Shown: positions 1 through 5,266 of the stretch, one piece after another | How positions within the stretch are numbered: position 1 is the first letter of the stretch | Layout: each line of letters starts with the position of its first letter | NCBI GenBank assembly: GCA_964444065.1 | Contig: CAYUFL010000069.1 | Coordinates: 1-5,266 of the forward strand | Direction: 5' to 3' | DNA length: 5,266 bases | Source: JBGMEA01 sp964444065 | Lineage (GTDB): Bacteria; Bacillota; Clostridia; Eubacteriales; Anaerofustaceae | Notes under the pieces: generated by a model | Databases searched by the model: none | Seen by the model: only the letters and a program-made list of their open reading frames with translations | Told to the model about the DNA's origin: nothing | Translations under genes and position numbers: made by a program

Positions 1-1066
1 TCGGACTCGGTGTAATCGTTCCGTTTGCTGCCGAAGTCGCAATCGTATATCCGCTGGCCGTTACGGAAAGCGTATTGCTTACAGCATATACTTCACTGCC
101 CATCGCAGCCAATTCCTGACTTTGTTTGTCAGTACAGTCAAGTGCCACAACGTCCGCTCTGCTTCCGTTAATACTTGCATTGATTGTAATCGCCGAGCTC
201 GGAGGCGAACTGACCGTCATACTGTATTCGAACACACCATCGTTATTGGTGCTGTCTGTTCGGGTAATGGTATATCCGCTTGCCGATACGCTGGGCACCC
301 CCGTGTAGGAACCGCTTACATTCACACGGAATGTATATGTTGCGGGGAATGCCGGACCGACATTGCTGTTACCCACAACTGACAGCGTAACGTTTCCGCT
401 TGAAAGATTTGAGATGCCCGGCAGTGCCATATAGGCATTATAGATGACCAACGCCGCCGATTCGGCGAAATTGTCTTTCTGATTATCCAATTCATCGCTG
501 TTATACCAACTGTTCCATGAAGAAAAGAAATCAAACGAAGGGGATGATTTGCCTTCCACACTCGCCCAAACAGCTGCCTGTGCTGCCGTATAGAGAATCT
601 TTGTTTGTTCGTCCGAGGAAAGATCGTTCCATCCGCGGCTCTCACTGTGCCACCAAGTTGAACTGTTCTTCTCTGTCACATTCGTGAAACTTGCTGCACT
701 CAGTCCCAGATCGGCCAATACTGCCGATACGCTTTTGTTAATCACCGATTTGCTGATAATTGCTCTCACTTTGGTGGAAACGCTGCTGTTTGTCAGAAAG
801 CTCTCCAGAGAATCGGGTGTGTAATTCTTATTTTTCCGCGTATCTACCGTTCGCTGCAGACAGAATGCTCCGTATGTACCCGTTTCATTGAATCGCATCG
901 AGTATATACCGTCCCCTGATGTTCCCGGGTATTTCACCTCTGAATCCAGACTGCTGAACTGCAGACTTGTATAACTGTCTGCTGCAAGCACTGATGCAGG
1001 TACTGTCGCAAACAGCATCAATACCGCTATCGTCATTGCAACTACTTTTTTAAGTCTTATTTTCAT
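1..1066 (-). CDS. Secreted thioester-domain (TED) surface adhesin, C-terminus off the left edge
   Basis: I translated 355 residues with no stop; the protein continues past base 1. The start is fixed by AGGAGG at 1077-1082, 10 nt upstream of the ATG. Residues 1-30 form a signal peptide: KIRLKK, a hydrophobic stretch, then an Ala-rich cleavage region ending VLAAD. The mature protein has an early Cys in YGAFCLQ (Cys69) and a later YTAAQAAVWA (Gln163). The second resembles the [T/A]QxAxW motif of Gram-positive TED adhesins, where Cys and Gln form an internal thioester that can bond covalently to host ligands. Residues 217-355 are Ser/Thr/Val-rich, beta-type sequence with a repeated SV(S/T)ASGYTI unit, probably the end of the TED fold or a stalk. 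Any sortase motif would be off the window. The Cys-Gln spacing (94 residues) is shorter than in the streptococcal TEDs I recall, so this could be a compact or divergent TED. Cell-surface location and adhesion are inferred. No convincing promoter was found in 1083-1240. Confidence 0.75.
   Translation of the reverse strand, partial: MKIRLKKVVAMTIAVLMLFATVPASVLAADSYTSLQFSSLDSEVKYPGTSGDGIYSMRFNETGTYGAFCLQRTVDTRKNKNYTPDSLESFLTNSSVSTKVRAIISKSVINKSVSAVLADLGLSAASFTNVTEKNSSTWWHSESRGWNDLSSDEQTKILYTAAQAAVWASVEGKSSPSFDFFSSWNSWYNSDELDNQKDNFAESAALVIYNAYMALPGISNLSSGNVTLSVVGNSNVGPAFPATYTFRVNVSGSYTGVPSVSASGYTITRTDSTNNDGVFEYSMTVSSPPSSAITINASINGSRADVVALDCTDKQSQELAAMGSEVYAVSNTLSVTASGYTIATSAANGTITPSP
41..292 (-). 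repeat. Two copies of a short beta-strand repeat in the adhesin
   Basis: Residues 259-267 (SVSASGYTI, bases 266-292) and 334-342 (SVTASGYTI, bases 41-67) differ at one position and lie 75 residues apart. Synonymous changes at the DNA level suggest an old or selected repeat rather than a recent duplication. The spacing is that of one small beta-sandwich domain. More copies may follow beyond the left edge. Confidence 0.5.
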
Positions 1067-1237
1067 GCCTTCATTTCCTCCTAAAACCATATCTTCTTAC
1101 CCATCTAGCTAAAGACAATTTTAATCTTACGTAAATTTTGGTACTATTAGGATACAAAATACCTGTTACATCTGTGTCACATTTATTTTTTTTTAAATAT
1201 TTTTTCTGTTTTATTTTAATTTTCCTAACCTTTTCAC

Positions 1238-1263
1238 AAAAAAAACCGCCCAAAGGCGGTTTT
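1238..1263 (-). terminator. Rho-independent terminator of the small membrane protein gene
   Basis: Arms AAAACCGCC (1242-1250) and GGCGGTTTT (1255-1263) pair perfectly around a 4-nt loop. Read on the minus strand, the stem runs into eight Ts (complement of 1238-1245). It lies 26 bp past the stop of the 1289-1510 gene and before the adhesin gene, so the two should be transcribed separately. Confidence 0.9.
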
Positions 1264-1288
1264 AGGATCAATTTTTTCATATTATTTT

Positions 1289-1510
1289 TTACTTCGGGAC
1301 TTTTTTGATAATCGCATCTGTTACCGAAAAGGTAAGAATCGAGCCTGCCGCCGTAACAATAAATGATGCTGTGCTGTTTTTGATAAATATAATTCCAAAC
1401 ATCGCAATGGCAAATCCGATCAAAAACATGATTCTTTCCACTTTAATCTCTTTACTCAATAAAAATTGAAGCAGTGACGCTCTTTTTTCATCCGGTTTAT
1501 CATCTTGCAT
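1289..1510 (-). CDS. Small two-helix membrane protein, function unknown
   Basis: This 73-residue protein has GAGGAG about 9 nt upstream of its ATG and a strong terminator just downstream, so it looks like a real single-gene unit. Residues 1-26 are charged and probably cytoplasmic (QDDKPDEKR at the start). Residues 27-43 (IMFLIGFAIAMFGIIFI) and about 48-68 are two hydrophobic segments joined by a short KNST turn, and the C-terminus is basic (KKVPK). This suggests a helical hairpin with both ends inside. I do not recognise the family. A holin-like or toxin-like role cannot be excluded but nothing supports it. A possible -10 hexamer TACAAT lies on the minus strand at 1571-1576, without a good -35. 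The short inverted repeat CAATC/GATTG at 1541-1555, between it and the ribosome binding site, could be an operator, but this is speculative. Confidence 0.75.
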   Translation of the reverse strand: MQDDKPDEKRASLLQFLLSKEIKVERIMFLIGFAIAMFGIIFIKNSTASFIVTAAGSILTFSVTDAIIKKVPK

Positions 1511-1748
1511 ATTAATTCACTCCTCATTGATATATCGATACAATCGAATTGATTGAACATTTCTAGTTTAATTGTACTACATTTTTCTTTTATTCATATC
1601 GTTTCATTGATATTATTCATTATTTTTATTCGTTCATGTGCATTGGCAAACATATAGAAATCATCTTTTGTCTTGGTTCGTTACGTACAATGCAATATCC
1701 CGTGATAACCGTACTATTTTACTTGCAACGCTGATAATCGTCTTTTTT

Positions 1749-1784
1749 ATAAACAAAAGTCCGCATATGCGGACTTTTGTTTAT
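1749..1784 (-). terminator. 36-bp perfect palindrome, terminator of the transporter gene
   Basis: The palindrome is perfect over 1749-1784 with its centre at 1766/1767. The core stem is AAAAGTCCGCAT with ATGCGGACTTTT. It lies 24 bp beyond the stop of the minus-strand transporter gene, and on that strand the stem ends in a T-rich tract (TTTTGTTTAT). It is symmetric and could stop transcription in either direction. No plus-strand gene precedes it, so its main client is the transporter. Confidence 0.85.
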
Positions 1785-1807
1785 TGTAATTTACAAATCA
1801 ATCTTTA

Positions 1808-3232
1808 TTATGCTTTTTCTTTACGGGCATTGATTTCTGCCTGATATTCAGCAACTTTTGTTTTGTTCAGTCTGAAACCGACCAACAACAGTACCATACC
1901 AACCACGATGCAGATCCCAGGGATAAGCATGAATGCATTGGTGATACCAGCGGACAGTTCAGCTGTTTGTTTGAATGTGCCTGCTTTGTATGCAGCTACT
2001 ACTGTAGCACCGTCATATTTTGCAGCAGCCAAACAAGCTGTGATGATAACCGGACGTGCGATGACACCGATTTTCAAAGGAACGTTCATCAGACCCATGA
2101 TCCAACCAGCAGCGTTTTTACCGGTTTTCCATTCAGAATAGATAACCGTATCAGCGTACATAGCCGGAATCAAGGAATAACTTGCGCCGTATCCGAACTG
2201 TGCAAGAGCGATTAAGATAATAACAACCCAAACATTGACAGATGCATAGAGCAATTTAGCAGCGAACAAGCACACAGCGATCAATGTGTAAACAATAATT
2301 GTTCCCATTTTTGCGCCGAACGCTTTTGCGAAGTATTTGCTGACGTAAGAACCGACAACAGCAGCAAGGTTGGAAATCAACAGATACATCGGCCAGACTT
2401 TGCCGAATTCAGCAGGTGTCAAGCCACCAGCATATTTGAAGTAGTAAGTAGCGATACCACCGAGTACGAAGTTGAAGATCCAACGAACGATATCGGAGAG
2501 CATGAGAACGAGCAAGGGAGCGTTTGTGAATAGTGCTTTGATAAGGTCTCCGCCGCTTGTTTTTTCCTGTTTTTCGACAGGTTTCGCAAGTTCTTCAGCG
2601 CCTGTTTCTTCATAACCATCGAACATTTTGAAATGGATGAAATAGAACAGAACCATAACCCAACCAAGTACGAAAGATGCTGCAGCAAATTTGCTGACAT
2701 CACCGACAACGCCTGCAAGCAGGGTTGCGAGCGGAAGTCCTACATACGAGAAAATAACTTTCGAGAAGTTAGCCCATGCGCCACGGGTAGCGGAGAGCTG
2801 AGCTCTGTCTTCCGGTGAGTTAGCCGCAACAACGATCATGGATGCGTTTGCCACATATCCAAGGTTCCATACGATATGGCTCGTTACGTAACCAACAACA
2901 ATGATTACTGCTGCAACGGTACCATTACCGATTTTCAGGAACTGGAACGCAAAAAGGAAAGGAACGAGCCAAGGTGCTACGATGAGCCATGAACGATAAC
3001 GTCCCCATTTCATCGGTTTGACGCTGTTGAGGATTGCGCCGTAGATCCATGACAAGCATGCATCAATGAGACTGGCAACAGTACCGATTACACCGGCTGT
3101 TACGGTTGAAAATTTTGCAAGGTCGGTAAGGAATGACTGGAAGTAATAAGTTTCCATGTTCGTCATCAATGTGAACGAGCAGTCACCCACGCCATAGAAA
3201 ATTTTCAAGGCTGTGCTTAAAGGTTTTTTCAT
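1808..3232 (-). CDS. GPH-family (MelB-like, MFS_2) membrane transporter
   Basis: The 474-residue length is usual for the glycoside-pentoside-hexuronide:cation symporter family. AGGAGG (3238-3243) sits 5 nt before the ATG. Hydrophobic segments along the whole chain fit 12 helices, with a hydrophilic central loop at about 204-228. Family marks are the N-terminal YGVGD (13-17), DRAQLSATR (142-150) after helix 4, and MYADTVIYSEWKTGK (358-372) followed by PLKIG (385-389). Asp361, Glu367, Lys369 and Lys387 occupy the usual positions. By my recalled alignment to MelB, Asp57 matches the Na+-site Asp55, but the second site (Asp59) is Ser61, Arg52 is Ser54, and sugar-binding Asp19 is Thr21. The substrate and coupling ion therefore cannot be assumed to be a sugar and Na+. 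It stands alone with no enzyme gene beside it to suggest a substrate. A weak promoter (TTGATC and TATCAT, 19-bp spacing, minus strand 3254-3284) is possible. Confidence 0.9.
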   Translation of the reverse strand: MKKPLSTALKIFYGVGDCSFTLMTNMETYYFQSFLTDLAKFSTVTAGVIGTVASLIDACLSWIYGAILNSVKPMKWGRYRSWLIVAPWLVPFLFAFQFLKIGNGTVAAVIIVVGYVTSHIVWNLGYVANASMIVVAANSPEDRAQLSATRGAWANFSKVIFSYVGLPLATLLAGVVGDVSKFAAASFVLGWVMVLFYFIHFKMFDGYEETGAEELAKPVEKQEKTSGGDLIKALFTNAPLLVLMLSDIVRWIFNFVLGGIATYYFKYAGGLTPAEFGKVWPMYLLISNLAAVVGSYVSKYFAKAFGAKMGTIIVYTLIAVCLFAAKLLYASVNVWVVIILIALAQFGYGASYSLIPAMYADTVIYSEWKTGKNAAGWIMGLMNVPLKIGVIARPVIITACLAAAKYDGATVVAAYKAGTFKQTAELSAGITNAFMLIPGICIVVGMVLLLVGFRLNKTKVAEYQAEINARKEKA

Positions 3233-3243
3233 AAAGTCCTCCT

Positions 3244-3815
3244 AAAATAATTTATGATAACTTTTAGTGTATAAAAGCGATCAACTGTTTCATATGCCGA
3301 CTGCAAAGGCAGCAGGCAAAATGCTTCTTTATGCAAACAAACCGAGTACGATACGGAGGATTTTGTCTTCCGTATTCATCTTCTTAATTTATCTGATAAA
3401 ATTGAAGGTTCTTTTTTTTAACCTCATCTGTTCATTTCAGAAAAGGTCATGCATAAACAGGATGCGGACGCATGAATAATTTGAATGTATTATTGTATTG
3501 TTAATGAGCAATTCGATTTAACGGGCGCAGATTTTGTCAATAAAAACACGCCGATCAAAGCTATTTTTAGTAAATCCAAATGAAACTATAAAAAATATAA
3601 TATATTTTAGTATAAATGTCAATATGTTTGAGATGTTCTTAATATAAATTGCAAAATTTTCATTTTTTGATTGATTAATTTTATTCTCGTTCAATATGTG
3701 TGCTTGTTTGCTGTTCCATCGTGGCAATCAACGGACTATGCAATATAGTTGCCTGTGCACCTTTTTTTATTCTGTTTCTCCCTCGTATCACATTTTGGAA
3801 AGGAGGAATTTTGCC
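3244..3815. other. Long AT-rich non-coding stretch between divergent genes
   Basis: I see no credible gene here. Open frames on both strands are short, AT-rich and lack ribosome binding sites. The part next to 3244 should hold the transporter promoter. One clean hairpin lies at 3351-3375. The right part (3480-3720) is very AT-rich. An AGGAGGA at 3801-3807 resembles a ribosome binding site, but the only nearby start (TTG) meets a stop after two codons. Confidence 0.6.
3351..3375 (+). repeat. Hairpin in the intergenic region
   Basis: ATACGGAGGA and TCTTCCGTAT pair over 10 bp (one G-U) around the loop TTTTG when read as plus-strand RNA. On the minus strand the G-U becomes an A-C mismatch. No T-run follows on either strand, so it is not a normal terminator. 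The role is unknown. Confidence 0.5.
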
Positions 3816-3844
3816 TTGACAATTTTTTTTGTACCACCTATAAT
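3816..3844 (+). promoter_or_regulatory. Consensus sigma-A promoter for the T-box leader and paaK
   Basis: TTGACA (3816-3821) and TATAAT (3839-3844) both match consensus exactly with a 17-bp spacer. Transcription should start near 3851. A promoter this strong, placed before a T-box, suggests that control is by termination in the leader rather than at initiation. Confidence 0.93.
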
Positions 3845-3871
3845 GACTTTAACATACTAAAATTAAAATAC

Positions 3872-3881
3872 NNNNNNNNNN
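3872..3881. other. Assembly gap (10 Ns)
   Basis: There are ten undetermined bases between the promoter and stem I of the T-box. A run of exactly ten is typical of a scaffold placeholder, so the true length may differ. The T-box needs only a short 5' leader before stem I, so the present spacing (about 40 nt from the start site) is plausible. Confidence 0.95.
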
Positions 3882-3977
3882 TACTATGATAAAAGCAATG
3901 AACAAAGAAAGTAATCTGATTGCCCGTATTCCAGCAAGCTGTGCCGATGGAAGACAGTATACGGAAAACTGATGAAG

Positions 3978-3980
3978 TTC
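3978..3980 (+). promoter_or_regulatory. T-box specifier triplet UUC (Phe)
   Basis: The local order GAA-G-TTC-C-TTTGCAAGC parallels the GAA-A-GGC-A-TTCTTGAGC of the well-studied glyQS leader as I recall it, which places TTC as the codon read by the tRNA anticodon. The main alternative, GTT (Val, 3977-3979), would need the triplet to abut GAA directly, which is not the usual arrangement. Confidence 0.72.
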
Positions 3981-4130
3981 CTTTGCAAGCTGTCGGCGTG
4001 AAATATCAGTAGCACCGAACGGAATCGTCCCGTTACAGTAACGAACAGGCATTGATGCGTTTGCTGCGTGCCTGACAAAGCGGACTTTTTGAGAAAGAAG
4101 TCAAATAAGGTGGTACCGCGGAATTTTTCG

Positions 4131-4157
4131 TCCTTTGCAGATGCAAAGGATTTTTTT
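4131..4157 (+). terminator. T-box intrinsic terminator (attenuator)
   Basis: TCCTTTGC (4131-4138) and GCAAAGGA (4143-4150) pair perfectly around AGAT, followed by seven Ts (4151-4157). The 5' arm shares bases with the antiterminator partner of the T-box core, giving the expected on/off choice. It lies 39 bp upstream of the paaK start. Confidence 0.95.
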
Positions 4158-4196
4158 ATTTTCTGACCGGAGTAATTGAAATGGAGGAGATGCGAA

Positions 4197-5266
4197 ATGT
4201 ATTTCAACAAAGAAGCAGAAACCATGCCCAGGGAGCAGATAAAAGAACTGCAATCGGAGCGTCTTGTAGCGCTCGCAAAAAAAGTGTACACCAATGTTCC
4301 GTTTTATAAAAAGAAATTCGATAAGATGGGATTAAAGCCTGAAGACATCAAAGGACTGGATGATATCGTCAAGCTGCCTTTCACGGTGAAACAGGATTTA
4401 CGGGATAATTACCCGTTTCATCTTTTTGCCGTTCCGATGAAGCAGATCGTCCGGGTACACGCCTCCAGCGGAACGACAGGAAAACCAACCACTGTCGGGT
4501 ATACCAAAAAGGATATTGATACTTGGGCGGAGCTCGCTGCACGTTCACTCGGATGCGCCGGTGCTGATGATGAAAGCATCGTTCAGGTCGCTTATGGATA
4601 CGGACTTTTCACCGGAGGTCTCGGGCTGCACTACGGTGTCGAACGGCTCGGCGGGACAGTAATTCCGATGTCGGGAGGGAATACACAAAAGCAATTGATG
4701 TTGATGGAAGATTTTGGTTCCACACAGCTTGCATGTACACCGTCTTACGCAATGTATCTCGGAGAATCACTTGCCGCATACGGAAAAACAACAAAAGATA
4801 TGAAACTGAAATCCGGTATTTTCGGTGCGGAACCATGGAGCGAAAGCCTGCGAAAGAAGATTGAAGAAACACTTGATATCAAAGCATATGATATTTACGG
4901 TCTTTCCGAAATCATGGGACCGAGTGTTGCGATGGAATGCGAATGTCAAGACGGACTTCATATATGGGAAGATCACTTTATTGCAGAAATCATCGACCCG
5001 GACACATTGGAAGTACTGCCCGATGGCAGTGAAGGCGAACTCGTCATCACCACCATCACAAAAGAAGGTATTCCTTTGATCCGTTACCGTACAAGAGATA
5101 TTTCGAAACTGAACACGCAGGTCTGTTCCTGCGGCAGAACGCATGCACGTATTGCGCGAGTGAAAGCCAGAACAGATGATATGCTGATCATACGCGGAGT
5201 CAATGTCTTCCCTTCCCAAATCGAAGCCGCCCTGCTTGAAATCAGCGAAACAGGCCCCCACTATCA
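4197..5266 (+). CDS. paaK: Phenylacetate-CoA ligase (AMP-forming), C-terminus off the right edge
   Basis: It activates phenylacetate, or a related arylacetate, with ATP and CoA to give the aryl-CoA and AMP, in the cytoplasm. I read 356 residues without a stop; the family is usually about 430-440, so roughly 75-80 residues, including the C-terminal subdomain with its adenylation lysine, are missing. The ATG at 4197 is set by GGAGGAG (4183-4189), 7 nt upstream; the ATGs at 4181 and 4190 are in another frame. Visible motifs are the ATP loop SSGTTGKPT (90-98), YGYGLFTGG (133-141), YDIYGLSEIMGP (231-242), RYRTRD (296-301) and the hinge region RTDDMLIIRGVNVFP (325-339). Cys248, Cys250, Cys310 and Cys312 form two CxC pairs that might bind a metal (inference). 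The gene follows a Phe-type T-box, so expression should rise when charged tRNA-Phe is scarce. This points to a biosynthetic role, making Phe from phenylacetate, rather than the aerobic paa catabolic pathway. The exact arylacetate preference cannot be read from the sequence. Confidence 0.95.
   Translation, partial: MYFNKEAETMPREQIKELQSERLVALAKKVYTNVPFYKKKFDKMGLKPEDIKGLDDIVKLPFTVKQDLRDNYPFHLFAVPMKQIVRVHASSGTTGKPTTVGYTKKDIDTWAELAARSLGCAGADDESIVQVAYGYGLFTGGLGLHYGVERLGGTVIPMSGGNTQKQLMLMEDFGSTQLACTPSYAMYLGESLAAYGKTTKDMKLKSGIFGAEPWSESLRKKIEETLDIKAYDIYGLSEIMGPSVAMECECQDGLHIWEDHFIAEIIDPDTLEVLPDGSEGELVITTITKEGIPLIRYRTRDISKLNTQVCSCGRTHARIARVKARTDDMLIIRGVNVFPSQIEAALLEISETGPHY

Larger units (their letters stand above)
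3851..4157 (+). ncRNA. T-box leader riboswitch, probable tRNA-Phe specificity
   Basis: The conserved T-box core AAGGTGGTACCGCGG lies at 4107-4121 and is followed by a terminator. Stem I can be drawn as CAAAG (3903-3907) with CTTTG (3981-3985), then the loop-E pair AGTA (3910-3913) opposite GAA (3974-3976), then ATC (3914-3916) with GAT (3971-3973), then CCGTAT (3924-3929) with ATACGG (3959-3964). A divergent apical part has CTGT/ACAG around GCCGATGGAAG. In the usual register, GAA-N-specifier, the triplet is TTC (3978-3980), a Phe codon. The base after it is C rather than the usual purine. Stem II-type sequence AACGG/CCGTT (4018-4034) and a stem III CAGGCA/TGCCTG (4046-4074) follow. The bulge UGGU (4111-4114) pairs with an NCCA end whose discriminator is A, as in tRNA-Phe. 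Uncharged tRNA should favour the antiterminator (AAGG 4107-4110 with CCTT 4132-4135) and allow paaK expression. Ten Ns at 3872-3881 fall upstream of stem I. Confidence 0.95.

Noticed and set aside
1071..1280. 69-codon minus-strand frame between the adhesin and the small membrane gene
   Set aside because: It spans the rho-independent terminator at 1238-1263, is low-complexity Lys-rich, and occupies the adhesin leader.
1638..1844. 68-codon plus-strand frame
   Set aside because: It runs through the 36-bp palindrome and into the end of the transporter gene, and has no ribosome binding site.
3272..3285. Possible catabolite-response element near the transporter promoter
   Set aside because: The central CG aligns, but three fixed positions of the cre consensus do not match and the symmetry is poor.
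3267..3479. 70-codon plus-strand frame with a hydrophobic segment
   Set aside because: It starts at GTG without a ribosome binding site. The internal ATG at 3321 also lacks one. The hydrophobic look follows from AT-rich DNA.
3518..3727. 69-codon minus-strand frame in AT-rich DNA
   Set aside because: It begins with TTG, has no ribosome binding site, and its Asn/Ile/Lys/Phe composition is what random AT-rich sequence gives.
3723..3766. Possible terminator (GGCAA/TTGCC and ACTAT/ATAGT followed by seven Ts)
   Set aside because: The two short stems are offset by a large one-sided bulge and separated from the T-run by GC-poor unpaired sequence. No gene upstream would need it.
3849..4294. Minus-strand frames across the T-box region
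   Set aside because: They are antisense to the riboswitch and the paaK start; one crosses the Ns.
4767..5261. 164-codon minus-strand frame opposite paaK
   Set aside because: It is a shadow of a clear, motif-rich paaK coding frame on the plus strand.

Overview
The window looks like a piece of a low-to-moderate GC, anaerobic Bacillota genome. The evidence is strong AGGAGG-type ribosome binding sites, a consensus sigma-A promoter, a canonical T-box leader RNA, and a Gram-positive-style secreted thioester-domain protein. The genus cannot be told from the sequence. A run of 10 Ns (3872-3881) shows that this is a scaffolded draft, so adjacency across that point is an assembly statement.

Layout. 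Three genes lie on the minus strand in the left two-thirds. (1) At 1-1066, cut by the left edge, is a secreted protein with a signal peptide and a Cys/Gln pair typical of thioester-domain (TED) surface adhesins. (2) At 1289-1510 is a 73-residue protein with two predicted membrane helices and its own rho-independent terminator. (3) At 1808-3232 is a 474-residue GPH-type (MelB-like, MFS_2) transporter that ends at a 36-bp perfect palindrome acting as terminator. Each is separated from the next by a terminator or a long gap, so they look like independent transcription units. An AT-rich stretch of about 570 bp (3244-3815), with no credible gene, separates the transporter from the divergent right-hand unit.

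Right-hand unit, plus strand. A perfect consensus promoter (TTGACA, 17 bp, TATAAT) drives a T-box riboswitch leader (about 3851-4157), followed by a phenylacetate-CoA ligase gene (paaK family, 4197 to beyond the right edge). The specifier triplet reads best as UUC (Phe), and the UGGU bulge expects a tRNA with an A discriminator base, as tRNA-Phe has. The gene is therefore predicted to switch on when uncharged tRNA-Phe accumulates, that is, under phenylalanine starvation.

This is the most interesting logic in the window. A starvation-induced phenylacetate-CoA ligase makes little sense for Phe breakdown. It fits the reductive scavenging route known from methanogens and rumen anaerobes: phenylacetate to phenylacetyl-CoA to phenylpyruvate (by a 2-oxoacid:ferredoxin oxidoreductase) to Phe. 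The partner genes would lie beyond the right edge.
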